54,363 bases of DNA, taken from Bacteroidales bacterium. Lineage in GTDB: Bacteria; Bacteroidota; Bacteroidia; Bacteroidales; P3. Location of the stretch: the NCBI GenBank assembly GCA_024400545.1, contig JAKSMO010000009.1, positions 1 to 54,363 on the forward strand, read 5' to 3'. Position numbers and translations under genes: made by a program. Positions 35,490-45,249 of the stretch are shown here, piece after piece (the first letter of the stretch is position 1; every line of letters begins with the position of its first letter). The notes beneath the pieces were generated by a model. That model had not been told where the DNA came from. It did no database searches and saw only the letters and a program-made list of their open reading frames with translations.

Positions 35490-36316
35490 AAGACCAATTT
35501 GTAATAGCCTACCTTGCCGACCTCACCATGAACGAAACCGTGGTGAGCCATGCCGCCGCCTTGGCTCGAATGCTCAACAAAGGGCTTATTCTCCTATATG
35601 TGGAAGACCCTGCATACAAAAACACGCCATTCACACAAATTGGCCAAACGCTCAAAAGCATAGAAGAGCAGTATGCCGATGTGCACCCGTCACATATAGC
35701 CCTGCGTGGCAACACCAAAGATGTCATCAGCATCCTCCCCACCAAATTCAATGGCGTGGTGGCTGTGGCCGGTGTCAATGCCAAAGCCCATCGTGGCAGC
35801 CTCACCCACTACCGACAAGTGCTGCGAATTTTTGCCCAATGCCAGATAGCCTACCTTACCGTACAAAGCCCCTGCACCTCGGCACCAAGCTACCGCCAAG
35901 TGGCCTACAGCGTTGACTTTCGAAAAGAGAGCAAAGAAAAACTCATCTGGGCATCCTACTTTGCCCGCTTCAACGACAGCCAGCTCAATGTGATGCACTT
36001 CGACTATTCCGACGAAGGGCTTCGTAAAAAATGGAAAAACAACATTCTGTTCATGCAGAAATTTTTCAAAGGGCTGGGTGTGCAATACCAAAGCCATGTG
36101 GTAACAGGACGAACCCTATTTCCCGAAACCCTCGTGTGCCAAACCGCAGCACAAAAAGGCATGGACCTGCTCATCTCAACCACCACCGACACCCGCGATC
36201 TCGACATCATTGAGTGGTTTGCCGGCGTTTCCGAACATCGCACCATCCGCAATTCACACCAGATACCTGTGCTCTTTATCAATCCGCGCAACGATATCTA
36301 TGTGCTTTGCGACTAA
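35486..36316 (+). CDS. Universal-stress-like two-domain protein
   Basis: The start at 35486 overlaps the previous stop as ATGA; the longer upstream frame is a shadow of the preceding gene. The 276 residues form two Rossmann-like halves: FVIAYLADLTMNETVVSHAA then LILLYVEDP, and YSVDFRKESKEKLIWASYFA then LLISTTTDTRD. This resembles Usp proteins but without a clear G-2x-G-9x-G(S/T) ATP loop, so nucleotide binding is doubtful. Tight coupling to T9SS cargo genes is unusual for a Usp. Confidence 0.65.
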   Translation: MKDQFVIAYLADLTMNETVVSHAAALARMLNKGLILLYVEDPAYKNTPFTQIGQTLKSIEEQYADVHPSHIALRGNTKDVISILPTKFNGVVAVAGVNAKAHRGSLTHYRQVLRIFAQCQIAYLTVQSPCTSAPSYRQVAYSVDFRKESKEKLIWASYFARFNDSQLNVMHFDYSDEGLRKKWKNNILFMQKFFKGLGVQYQSHVVTGRTLFPETLVCQTAAQKGMDLLISTTTDTRDLDIIEWFAGVSEHRTIRNSHQIPVLFINPRNDIYVLCD

Positions 36317-36347
36317 CCATCGATTACACACTAATACAAAAAATAAC

Positions 36348-37358
36348 ATGAAACACAGAAGCCTCATTCTTTCATTGCTTACCGTCCTTGTCTTTGTTGG
36401 CTGCCACACCAAAAGCACCACCCAGCAGACTGCCGACCCCAAATCCATGGCCGACTCTGTGGCCACCGTATATTTCACAAGCGAAATCTCGCCCGAATCG
36501 TTGGTTAGAGTTTTCGAGCAACTGGGCGTCAACCCCGAAGGTCCCGTATGCGTAAAAATATCCACTGGCGAGAGCAACAAAACCAACTACCTCCGTCCCA
36601 CCTTTATCCGCAACCTGGTGGAGCGTGTTGATGGTACCATTGTGGAATGCTGCACCGCTTACGGTGGCAACCGCCAAGACCCCCAAAAACATTGGCAAAC
36701 CATACATGAACACGGCTTCGACTCCATTTTCCGTTGCGACATCATGGATGAATTTGGCGAAATGCGCATCCCCGTAACCGACACCACACACATCAAATAC
36801 GATATCGTGGGCGACCACCTCAAAAACTACCATTACATGATCAACCTGGCCCATTTCAAAGGCCATACCATGGGTGGTTATGGCGGAGTGCTCAAAAACG
36901 CTTCTATTGGTGTAGCTTCCACCTCTGGCAAAGCCTATATCCATTCTGCCGGCCGTTCGGAACATCCCGTCAAAGCATGGATGCCCGGCAACTTGGCCAC
37001 CGGCCCTGGACAGGATCTCTTTATTGAATCAATGGCGGCAGCTGCCCAAGCCGTACACAACTACATGGAAGGTCGCGTAGTGTATATCAACGTGATGAAC
37101 AACCTCTCTGTAGATTGCGACTGCATGCCCAAACCAGCCAAGCCCAGACTGAAAGATATCGGCATTGCCGCTTCGCTCGACCCCGTAGCTGTTGACCAAG
37201 CATGTCTCGACATGGTTTTTGCCATCGAACCTACCGAGGATAACAACAATGCCCCCCTCATGCGCCGCATCAATAGCCGCCACGGCACCTATCTGCCCGT
37301 TTATGCCGAAAAAATCGGCCTTGGCACACGCCGTTACCAACTTATAGAAATTCAATAA
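36348..37358 (+). CDS. DUF362-domain lipoprotein
   Basis: Starting at the ATG at 36348 gives a lipoprotein signal (LTVLVFVGC lipobox) and 336 residues. The DUF362 domain is seen in VCVKISTGESNKTNYLRP, FKGHTMGGYGGVLKNASIGV and LDPVAVDQACLDMVF. The usual DUF362 proteins with C-terminal ferredoxin motifs are cytoplasmic iron-sulfur proteins. This one lacks the ferredoxin part but keeps Cys residues in CDCMPKP. Function unknown. A good terminator follows. Confidence 0.8.
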   Translation: MKHRSLILSLLTVLVFVGCHTKSTTQQTADPKSMADSVATVYFTSEISPESLVRVFEQLGVNPEGPVCVKISTGESNKTNYLRPTFIRNLVERVDGTIVECCTAYGGNRQDPQKHWQTIHEHGFDSIFRCDIMDEFGEMRIPVTDTTHIKYDIVGDHLKNYHYMINLAHFKGHTMGGYGGVLKNASIGVASTSGKAYIHSAGRSEHPVKAWMPGNLATGPGQDLFIESMAAAAQAVHNYMEGRVVYINVMNNLSVDCDCMPKPAKPRLKDIGIAASLDPVAVDQACLDMVFAIEPTEDNNNAPLMRRINSRHGTYLPVYAEKIGLGTRRYQLIEIQ

Positions 37359-37376
37359 ATTACACTTATCACATAC

Positions 37377-37413
37377 AAAAACACTCCACATCGTTTGGAT
37401 GTGGAGTGTTTTT
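37377..37413 (+). terminator. Intrinsic terminator after the DUF362 gene
   Basis: ACACTCCACATC (37381-37392) pairs with GATGTGGAGTGT (37398-37409), flanked by A and T runs that can act in both directions. The rest of the gap up to 37800 shows no gene. Confidence 0.88.
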
Positions 37414-37806
37414 GTTATATGCAATTTATATGAGTAGCTTGGCCTAGTCAGTCGAATCCTTATGCGGCTTAGCCTTAGCCCCAGTGTAGCATCGCATCAA
37501 ACCCACTCCATTTTGTTAGGAAACCTTCTACTCTTAGTACTAGTAATACGATTAGAAAAGGGAACATATGGGATGGATATGGGATTTGATGTGATACTAC
37601 TGTGATGCCACCAATGGAGACGAATGCCGTTTTTGAAGGAACTATTGAATCACCAAATGAGCGTGATGTGATGTGGTGACGAGGGCTGCGATGTTTGACC
37701 GCGAAAGTACGAATTGGGTGCGCGGTGCGCGGATATTGATGGCAAGAAGATTTTGTTTCAAAAAAGAAAAAACAAAAGCATCTGCCATTATGTCCGATTT
37801 TTTTCA

Positions 37807-37815
37807 TATCTTTGC
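37807..37815 (+). promoter_or_regulatory. Promoter element of dnaG
   Basis: TATCTTTGC fits TAnnTTTGC, preceded by a T run. Leader of about 95 nt to the dnaG ATG. Confidence 0.65.
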
Positions 37816-37916
37816 AATATCAAAAAAAAGTGAGTTATCAAATAATACATTATTTTAGAACGCATTAGAATATAAGCCAACCATTCATGGCATAAGATTT
37901 GACGTAAAAAGCACGA

Positions 37917-39962
37917 ATGATAAACAAAGAGACCATACAACGCATAATGGACACGGCCCGCATAGAAGAGGTGGTGGGCGAATTTGTATCGTTGAAGAAA
38001 CGCGGTGCCAACTATATTGGCTGCTGTCCTTTCCACAACGAGAAAACCCCCTCGTTCTATGTGTCGCCAAGCAAGGGCATTTTTAAATGTTTCGGCTGTG
38101 GCAAATCGGGCAATGTTGTAGGCTTTTTGATGGAACATGAACATTACAGCTATCCCGAAGCCCTACGCTATCTGGCTCAGAAATACAATATTGAAATTGA
38201 GGAAGAGCAGATGACCGAGGAGCAGAAGGAACGTCAAACCGAACGCGACGGACTGTTTCATGTGAGCGAATTTGCGCAGAAATACTTTGCCGACCTGCTG
38301 TATAACGACGAGATGGGCAAAGCCATTGGGTTGAGTTACTTTCACCAGCGTGGACTAAGCGACGAGATTATCAAAACCTTTGGCCTGGGCTACTGCCTTG
38401 ACGAATGGAGCAATTTCACCAACCACGCCCGCAAAAACGGATATTCCGACCAAGCCCTCGAGAAAACCGGACTAACCATATTTAAAGAAGGGGGCAAATG
38501 TTTTGACCGATTCCGCGGACGTGTGATGTTTCCTATCTACAGCATCTCAGGTCGTGTGCTGGGTTTTTCGGGCCGCATTCTTTCCAAAGATAAAAGCTCA
38601 GCCAAATATGTAAATTCGCCCGATTCGGATATTTACAACAAGAGCAACATCCTTTACGGAATATACCAGGCACGCAATGCCATTACGCGAGAAAACAAAT
38701 GCTATCTGGTGGAAGGCAACATCGACGTGATTTCGATGCACCAAAGCGGTGTTTGCAACACGGTGGCCTCGTGCGGCACATCGCTCACCATAGAGCAGAT
38801 ACGCATTATCAAGCGCTACACACCCAACGTGACCGTGCTCTATGACGGCGATGCGGCAGGTATCAAAGCCGCCATTCGCGCTTTCGACCTGTTGTTTAAA
38901 GAAGGCATGCACGTGCGTGTGGTGCTTTTCCCCGATGGTGACGACCCCGACAGCTACGCCCAGAAATATGGCTCCACCCAATTGCAGGAGTATTTGCGCA
39001 ACAACGAGGAGAACTTTGTGAAGTTCAAGACCCAGGTGCTGCTTGACAGTGTGCAAAACGACCCCATTCGCAAGACGGAGGTACTGAAAGAGATTACAAA
39101 TACCATAGCCCTGGTGCCCGACGTATTAGAGCGACAAGAATATATTGCCCAAACGGCTTTTAAGCTGCGCATGTCGGAGCAAGTGCTGGCCATGGAGGTA
39201 ACCAAGAGCATGGCAGCCAACGCGCAGGCCGAGTTTAAAGCCGAAGCTCGCAGAGAGCAACAAAACTCCAGCACCCCCACGGGTACTGCCCCTGTGCCCC
39301 CGCCCTTAGAACCCGGGCCCGAGGACTACGAGAATCAGCCAATAACGCCCCCAATAGTAGCCCCACGGCAAGTATTAGCCAATGAAAACACGGCAGAATA
39401 TCAGGAACGACAAATAGTAAAACTATTGTTGACCTACGGGGCCAAAAGACTGATGACCAAATACATCAACGAAGACAACGAAGAGGTGGAAATGATGATT
39501 CCGCTGGCCAACATTGTGGTGGAAGATATCATGGCCGACGACCTGAAATTCGACAACCCCACATACCAACAAATCTTTGACGATTTTAGCAATGCCGTGG
39601 CCAACGAAGACCCGCTGCCCGACGCCAACCATTTTGCCACACACAGCGACAATATGGTGCGCAACACTGCACTGTCGCTAATGATAGAGCCCTACACTAT
39701 CAGCAAGCATTGGTTGGAGAAGAAGAATATTGCGGTGCCTACCATCGAGACCCACCTGTATGCCGACATGGACGAGTCGATACTCTCGTTCAAACTGAAG
39801 AAAGTGGAACAACGATTGGAAGAGAACGCTTATAATATGAGAGAAACCAAGAATGAAGACGACATGATTATCCTTATAAGCGAGCGTTCTCAGCTGCTGG
39901 AAATGCGGCAAGCCATTGGTATAAAGTTAAGAAGAGTAGAATCTTGTAAATCAAAATCATAA
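37917..39962 (+). CDS. dnaG: DNA primase
   Basis: The 681-residue protein has the N-terminal zinc-binding domain (CPFHNEKTPSFYVSP then FKCFGCGKSGN), the primase catalytic core, and a TOPRIM segment with YLVEGNIDVISMHQSG and VTVLYDGDAAGIKAA carrying the acidic metal ligands. A Pro-rich linker (PTGTAPVPPPLEPGPEDYE) precedes the C-terminal helicase-interaction domain. It makes RNA primers at the replication fork. Not in the classical rpsU-dnaG-rpoD operon; a sigma54 activator gene follows 7 bp downstream. Confidence 0.96.
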   Translation: MINKETIQRIMDTARIEEVVGEFVSLKKRGANYIGCCPFHNEKTPSFYVSPSKGIFKCFGCGKSGNVVGFLMEHEHYSYPEALRYLAQKYNIEIEEEQMTEEQKERQTERDGLFHVSEFAQKYFADLLYNDEMGKAIGLSYFHQRGLSDEIIKTFGLGYCLDEWSNFTNHARKNGYSDQALEKTGLTIFKEGGKCFDRFRGRVMFPIYSISGRVLGFSGRILSKDKSSAKYVNSPDSDIYNKSNILYGIYQARNAITRENKCYLVEGNIDVISMHQSGVCNTVASCGTSLTIEQIRIIKRYTPNVTVLYDGDAAGIKAAIRAFDLLFKEGMHVRVVLFPDGDDPDSYAQKYGSTQLQEYLRNNEENFVKFKTQVLLDSVQNDPIRKTEVLKEITNTIALVPDVLERQEYIAQTAFKLRMSEQVLAMEVTKSMAANAQAEFKAEARREQQNSSTPTGTAPVPPPLEPGPEDYENQPITPPIVAPRQVLANENTAEYQERQIVKLLLTYGAKRLMTKYINEDNEEVEMMIPLANIVVEDIMADDLKFDNPTYQQIFDDFSNAVANEDPLPDANHFATHSDNMVRNTALSLMIEPYTISKHWLEKKNIAVPTIETHLYADMDESILSFKLKKVEQRLEENAYNMRETKNEDDMIILISERSQLLEMRQAIGIKLRRVESCKSKS

Positions 39963-39969
39963 TAAAGTA

Positions 39970-41268
39970 ATGGACATTCAACAAATTAAACATAAATACG
40001 GAATTGTTGGCAATGACCCCAAATACTTAGAAGCCTTAAACAAGGCCGTGCAGGTGGCTCCTACCGACCTCAACATACTCATTTATGGAGAAAGCGGCGT
40101 AGGTAAGGATATATTTTCTAGAATAGTGCACGAACACAGCAATCGCAAACACGCCAAAAACGGCAGCGGACTGGTGTGTGTGAACTGCGGAGCTATACCT
40201 AAGGGAACAATTGAGAGTGAGTTGTTTGGCCATGTAAAAGGCGCATTTACCGGTGCCGACAAAAATCGTAAGGGCTATTTTGAAGAGGCTGATGGCGGCA
40301 CAATATTCCTGGACGAAGTGGGTGAGCTGCCCCTGGACATGCAGGTGCTGCTGCTTCGCGTAATTGAGAACGGCGAATTGATTCCGGTAGGCGGATCCAC
40401 ACCTATCAAAGTAGATGTGCGCATTGTGGCGGCCACCAATGTGGATTTGGAAGAAGCCAAGAAAAAAGGCAGATTCCGCGAAGACCTTTACTACCGACTG
40501 AAACAAATACCCATCTATATACCCCCACTGCGTGAACGCAAGGACGATATACCGCTGCTATTCAGAAAATTCTCCAACGACCACGCCGAGAAATACAACA
40601 TGCCCCCCATCACACTCAACGACGATGCGAGAAGCTACCTGATTGGGTATCATTGGGGAGGCAACATCAGAGAGTTGAAGAGCCTGGTGGAAGAAATTTC
40701 GTCGTTGGAAACCACCCGCGACATAGACCTGAACATCTTGAAGCGATACATCCAATATGTGCCCGAAGAGAAGATGCCGGTGCTGGTGAGCAATACTGAT
40801 GAGAAACTGTCGTTCTCGGAACGCGACATCCTTTACAAAGCCTTGGATATGAGCAAGCAGATTAACGACCTGCGTAAGGAAATTAACGATTTGAAGATGT
40901 ATATCGGCCAGTTGGCCGACGGCAGAGGGTTCAGCCCCATTGCCGCCCCCATCGCTCACCCCCAATTCCCTATGATTGAGGAGAACAACTATCCAACCGA
41001 CGGCACCCTGCATGTGCTTGCTCCAAACAAAGATATGGTGCAGCCGGAAGACGATTTTTTAGAATCTTTTGAAGTGGAAGAAAAAAACGAGGATAAGGAG
41101 TCGTCGCCTATATCGATAGAAGAGATGGAAAAGATGATGATCATCCAATCGCTGCAACGCCACAACAATCGTAGGGCTTCGGTAGCCAAAGAGCTGAAGA
41201 TATCGGAAAGAACCCTTTACCGAAAGATAAAAGACTACGGCATAGAATCCAAACGGAAAAAGAGATAA
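39970..41268 (+). CDS. Sigma54-dependent transcriptional activator without receiver domain
   Basis: The AAA+ domain starts almost at residue 10: Walker A YGESGVGKD, the sigma54-contacting loop GAFTGA, Walker B GGTIFLDEVGELP and the arginine-finger region FREDLYYRL. The C-terminus (SIEEMEKMMIIQSLQRHNNR then ELKISERTLYRKIKDYG) is a Fis-type helix-turn-helix. There is no N-terminal receiver or GAF domain, so control must come from a partner protein, expression or ligand at the AAA+ domain. Members of this family adjacent to aroA/dnaG are common in Bacteroidota, where targets often involve envelope functions. Confidence 0.9.
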   Translation: MDIQQIKHKYGIVGNDPKYLEALNKAVQVAPTDLNILIYGESGVGKDIFSRIVHEHSNRKHAKNGSGLVCVNCGAIPKGTIESELFGHVKGAFTGADKNRKGYFEEADGGTIFLDEVGELPLDMQVLLLRVIENGELIPVGGSTPIKVDVRIVAATNVDLEEAKKKGRFREDLYYRLKQIPIYIPPLRERKDDIPLLFRKFSNDHAEKYNMPPITLNDDARSYLIGYHWGGNIRELKSLVEEISSLETTRDIDLNILKRYIQYVPEEKMPVLVSNTDEKLSFSERDILYKALDMSKQINDLRKEINDLKMYIGQLADGRGFSPIAAPIAHPQFPMIEENNYPTDGTLHVLAPNKDMVQPEDDFLESFEVEEKNEDKESSPISIEEMEKMMIIQSLQRHNNRRASVAKELKISERTLYRKIKDYGIESKRKKR

Positions 41269-41281
41269 ACCCTTTCATTCA

Positions 41282-42523
41282 ATGAAGACCAACGACGTGC
41301 ATGTAGAGTTGCCCACCTCAAAGAGCATGAGCAACCGCTGGCTGATAGTGAACCACATTATCGACCAGGCCTATATGCTGCGCAACCTTTCCACCTCCGA
41401 CGATACCCAGTTGCTGTCGGTGCTGCTCACCCAACTCAGGCATGGCACAAGCAAAACGTTTTATTGCCGCAATGCCGGCACCGCAGCACGCTTCATGATG
41501 GCGCTGCTGGCTTTCACCCCCGGCAAATGGATGCTGACAGGCGACGATAGATTAAAGCAACGCCCTATGGCACCTCTGATTGATTGCGCCAGGGGTTTGG
41601 GAGCCGAGATACGATGCCTAGAGGAAGAAGGCTTTTTGCCCGTTGAAATCACCGGAGTGATACCTGACCACAAAATGGCCAACATCGACCCCGTGATGAG
41701 CAGTCAGTTTGTGAGTGCCATGCTAATGGCCGGATGCCTACTGCCCGACGGTTTGCGACTCACGCTCACAGGCCGCGCCAGCTCGCGCCCCTATATTCAA
41801 ATGACGCAGGCTGTGCTCAAACAAGCCGATATAGCCAACAGCGTGAGCGCCAACAACCGAGTGTATAAGGTTGCCCCCGTGACGCCTATACACAGTATGA
41901 AACACAAAGTGATAGACATTGAGCGCGATTGGTCGTCGGCAGCCTACGTTTATGGGGCAGCGGCGCTGATGCCGCATGTGAGACTTCGTATGCAGGGGCT
42001 TTCGCTGTCCAACTCATTTCAGGGCGACAAAGTGGTGGCCGACATATTTTCTCACCTGGGTGTGGTGACCCGCGAGATGAAATCGCCCTACAAAGCCAGC
42101 GTTCGTTCCGTGACGGTGGAAGGCAACGGGATGGCCGACAGCTCATTGGAATACAATTTTATAGATTGTCCCGACCTACTACCCGTGGTGATAACCGTTT
42201 GTGCTGCATTGGGGGTAAATGCGAAGCTCAAAGGTGTGAAGAACTTGCGACTGAAAGAGTCGGACCGGCTGGCTGTGTTACAAAAAGAATTGCACAAGAT
42301 GGGAGGTGTGATGGATGTGACCGAAAACGAAGTGACGATACACCCATGCGAACTCAACCCCACAGAACCGGTGTGCGCACACGACGACCATAGAATAGCC
42401 ATGGCATTCGGCATCCTCAGCATAAAATACCCGCAACTAGTTGTGGATAAGCCACAAACAGTGAGCAAATCGTGGCCCGACTTTTGGAATCAGTTGGTAG
42501 CTATCAAAGAAAAAAGGAAATAG
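41282..42523 (+). CDS. aroA: 3-phosphoshikimate 1-carboxyvinyltransferase (EPSP synthase)
   Basis: The 413-residue protein has the EPSPS hallmarks: ELPTSKSMSNRWLIV, RNAGTAARFM (usually GNAGTAxR), LKESDRLAVL and HDDHRIAMAFG. It joins shikimate-3-phosphate and phosphoenolpyruvate in aromatic amino acid synthesis. Length is slightly below the 420-430 average. It starts 13 bp after the sigma54 activator gene, so they are likely co-transcribed. Confidence 0.95.
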   Translation: MKTNDVHVELPTSKSMSNRWLIVNHIIDQAYMLRNLSTSDDTQLLSVLLTQLRHGTSKTFYCRNAGTAARFMMALLAFTPGKWMLTGDDRLKQRPMAPLIDCARGLGAEIRCLEEEGFLPVEITGVIPDHKMANIDPVMSSQFVSAMLMAGCLLPDGLRLTLTGRASSRPYIQMTQAVLKQADIANSVSANNRVYKVAPVTPIHSMKHKVIDIERDWSSAAYVYGAAALMPHVRLRMQGLSLSNSFQGDKVVADIFSHLGVVTREMKSPYKASVRSVTVEGNGMADSSLEYNFIDCPDLLPVVITVCAALGVNAKLKGVKNLRLKESDRLAVLQKELHKMGGVMDVTENEVTIHPCELNPTEPVCAHDDHRIAMAFGILSIKYPQLVVDKPQTVSKSWPDFWNQLVAIKEKRK

Positions 42524-42640
42524 CCTGCCGTGTGCATTGAGCAGACGTTTAGGTACAAAATGTGCCTAGAAAAAGAGCCCATTTATTGGAATTGAGAAAA
42601 AAGAAAAACGTTTTTTTTCTTGGATATTCGGAAAAGTTTG

Positions 42641-42649
42641 TATATTTGC
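42641..42649 (+). promoter_or_regulatory. Promoter element of topA
   Basis: TATATTTGC fits TAnnTTTGC; leader of about 100 nt to the topA ATG. Confidence 0.65.
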
Positions 42650-42753
42650 AAAATATTTCGTGCGTACAATATATTATTTATATTAAGCACAAACAATTGA
42701 TACTAACATAAGATACAACAGAAAAACAACAACGACAATAAATAATATAATAT

Positions 42754-45099
42754 ATGAAGAATCTTGTAATTGTTGAGTCTCCTACCAAAGTGGGCACCAT
42801 CGAGAAATTCCTCGGCAAGGACTATGTGGTGAAGTCGAGCAACGGCCATATCCGCGACCTGGCAAAAAAGGAAATGAGCATCGATATTGAGAACCAATAC
42901 GAGCCGGAATACCAGATTACTGAAGAGAAACACAAGCTGGTGGCCGAACTGAAAAAGGCTGTGAAGGAGGCCGACATGGTTTGGTTGGCATCCGATGAAG
43001 ACCGCGAGGGAGAGGCTATTGCCTGGCATTTACAGGAAACGCTGAAACTCAATGCGGCAAACACCAAACGAATTGTATTCAACGAAATCACCAAGAACGC
43101 CATTCTCCATGCTATTGAGAATCCCCGTGATATTGACATTAATCTAGTTGACGCCCAGCAAGCCCGCCGCGTGCTCGACCGCCTGGTAGGCTATGAAATC
43201 AGCCCCATTCTTTGGGCCAAAATCAAGCCCGCACTGAGTGCCGGCCGTGTGCAGAGCGTTGCCGTGCGACTGATTGTGGAGCGCGAAGAGGAAATCAGAA
43301 ACTTTGAGAGTCAGAGCTATTTCCGTGTAACCGCACAATTCCACCCCACAAGTGGTCGTATGCAGGTGGTGGCAGAACTGAGCCGCCGTTACGACAACGA
43401 AGATGAAGCATTGGCATTCATGCAAAGCCTGATTGGGTGTTCTTATAAGGTGCAGACTATCGACACAAAGCCTGCAAAACGCACTCCCGCACCTCCTTTT
43501 ACCACCTCTACCCTCCAGCAGGAAGCCAGCCGCAAGCTGGGCTACAGCGTAGCACGCACCATGCAGATTGCCCAGCAGCTGTATGAAAGCGGTTATATCA
43601 CCTACATGCGTACCGACAGCGTGAACTTGAGCGATCTGGCACTGGAAATGGCAAAGGACAAGATTACCAACCTTTATGGTGAGAACTATGTAAAGACCCG
43701 TCGCTACCAGACTAAAACCAAGGGTGCACAAGAAGCGCACGAAGCTATCCGCCCCACCTACATGGAGAACACTACGGTGAACGCCGATGCGGCTCAGCGT
43801 CGTTTGTACGAACTGATTTGGAAGCGCACCATTGCATCGCAGATGTCGGACGCCGAAATTGAAAAGACAATTGTTGAGATCAACATCAGCGGCCACGAAG
43901 AGAAATTTGTATGCCAGGGCGAGCAGGTTCGTTTTGACGGTTTCTTGAAAGTGTATATGGAGAGTACCGATGATGAGCCCGAAGATAGCCTTGACAGCAG
44001 CCGTTCGCTCCCCAAACTTATCGAGGGCATGCAGCTGAACCTTGATATTGCCGAAGCACTGGAGCACCACACCCAGCACGCTCCGCGTTACACTGAGGCA
44101 AGCTTGGTCAAGAAACTTGAAGACCTTGGTATTGGCCGTCCTTCGACCTTTGCCCCCACCATCAGCACTATCCTCAAGCGTGAATATGTAATTAAGGAAG
44201 ACCGCGATCCCCATACCGTTGAATGCAAGGCCATGATATTAAAAGACGGCTCTGTATCCACCGAAAACCGCACTGAGAAAACCGGCGCCGAAAAGGGAAA
44301 ACTATTCCCCACCGATATCGGAAGCGTGGTGAACGCATTCCTGATGGAACATTTTACCGACATCATCGATTACAATTTCACCGCTACTGTGGAGAAAGAC
44401 TTTGATGATATTGCCGCCGGTAAAAAAGAGTGGCGCAAGGTTATCGACAAATTCTATGTGCCTTTCCACAAGAATATCCGTCAAACCCAACAAACCAGCC
44501 ACCGCAACACTGGTAGCCGCCTGATTGGCGTTGACCCGAAGAGTGGCAAAAACTTGTATGCCAAGATTGGCCGCTACGGCACTTTGGTACAGTTGGGCGA
44601 CACTTCCAACGAGGAGAAGCCCAAGTTTGCAAGCATGAAGAAGGGTCAAAGCATCGAAAACATCACCTTGGAAGATGCATTGGCACTCTTTGAACTGCCC
44701 CGTACCGTTGGCCAGTTTGAGGATCAGGATGTGATTGTCAGCATTGGTAAATTTGGTCCTTATGTTCGTTTGGACAAGAAGTTTTACTCGCTCTCTAAAA
44801 ACGATGACCCATACGAGGTTTCGCTGGAACGCTGCATTGAAATCATCAAGGTGAAACGTGTGGCCGAAGAAGAAAAAGAGCGTCTGCGTGCCCTTTATCC
44901 GCATGAAATTGGTGTGCACGAGGGCGAGGTGGTTAGCAGCAACATTGGCCGCTATGGCCCCTACCTCACCTACAAAAACGAGAACTTCCGCCTTCCCAAG
45001 GCAGCAAATCCCTTGGAGATGAGCATTGAAGAGGCTGTTGAAATCATCACCAACGCTGGAGTGAAAAAACCTCGTGGCCGCAAAAAAAAGACTGAATAA
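42754..45099 (+). CDS. topA: DNA topoisomerase I
   Basis: The 781-residue protein shows the TOPRIM domain (VIVESPTKVGTIEKFLG; DEDREGEAIAWHL), the type IA core and the active-site Tyr in SGYITYMRTDSVNLS. Zinc-ribbon repeats are missing. Instead the C-terminus has three Topo_C repeats (LYAKIGRYGTLVQLGD, VIVSIGKFGPYVRLD, NIGRYGPYLTYKNENF) and a basic tail RGRKKK, typical of Bacteroidota. It relaxes negative supercoils. Confidence 0.96.
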   Translation: MKNLVIVESPTKVGTIEKFLGKDYVVKSSNGHIRDLAKKEMSIDIENQYEPEYQITEEKHKLVAELKKAVKEADMVWLASDEDREGEAIAWHLQETLKLNAANTKRIVFNEITKNAILHAIENPRDIDINLVDAQQARRVLDRLVGYEISPILWAKIKPALSAGRVQSVAVRLIVEREEEIRNFESQSYFRVTAQFHPTSGRMQVVAELSRRYDNEDEALAFMQSLIGCSYKVQTIDTKPAKRTPAPPFTTSTLQQEASRKLGYSVARTMQIAQQLYESGYITYMRTDSVNLSDLALEMAKDKITNLYGENYVKTRRYQTKTKGAQEAHEAIRPTYMENTTVNADAAQRRLYELIWKRTIASQMSDAEIEKTIVEINISGHEEKFVCQGEQVRFDGFLKVYMESTDDEPEDSLDSSRSLPKLIEGMQLNLDIAEALEHHTQHAPRYTEASLVKKLEDLGIGRPSTFAPTISTILKREYVIKEDRDPHTVECKAMILKDGSVSTENRTEKTGAEKGKLFPTDIGSVVNAFLMEHFTDIIDYNFTATVEKDFDDIAAGKKEWRKVIDKFYVPFHKNIRQTQQTSHRNTGSRLIGVDPKSGKNLYAKIGRYGTLVQLGDTSNEEKPKFASMKKGQSIENITLEDALALFELPRTVGQFEDQDVIVSIGKFGPYVRLDKKFYSLSKNDDPYEVSLERCIEIIKVKRVAEEEKERLRALYPHEIGVHEGEVVSSNIGRYGPYLTYKNENFRLPKAANPLEMSIEEAVEIITNAGVKKPRGRKKKTE

Positions 45100-45119
45100 T
45101 TTATATTATCGAATAACGG

Positions 45120-45179
45120 ATTATGAATTATGAGTGAGCTGAGGCATTATTTGCAATAGGCCCACTCGTAATTCGTAAT
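45120..45179 (+). repeat. 17-bp hairpin downstream of topA
   Basis: The arm at 45120-45136 pairs along its full length with 45163-45179, two of the pairs being G.U, around a 26-nt loop. There is no strong T run, so it may be a weak terminator or a dispersed intergenic repeat (words such as GAATTATGAGTG / CACTCGTAATTC). Confidence 0.6.
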
Positions 45180-45249
45180 TTATGGTAACTTTGGAATATT
45201 TGCAATTTATAATAATATTTGAAGTAGCCTTATAATTTGAGTACATTTG

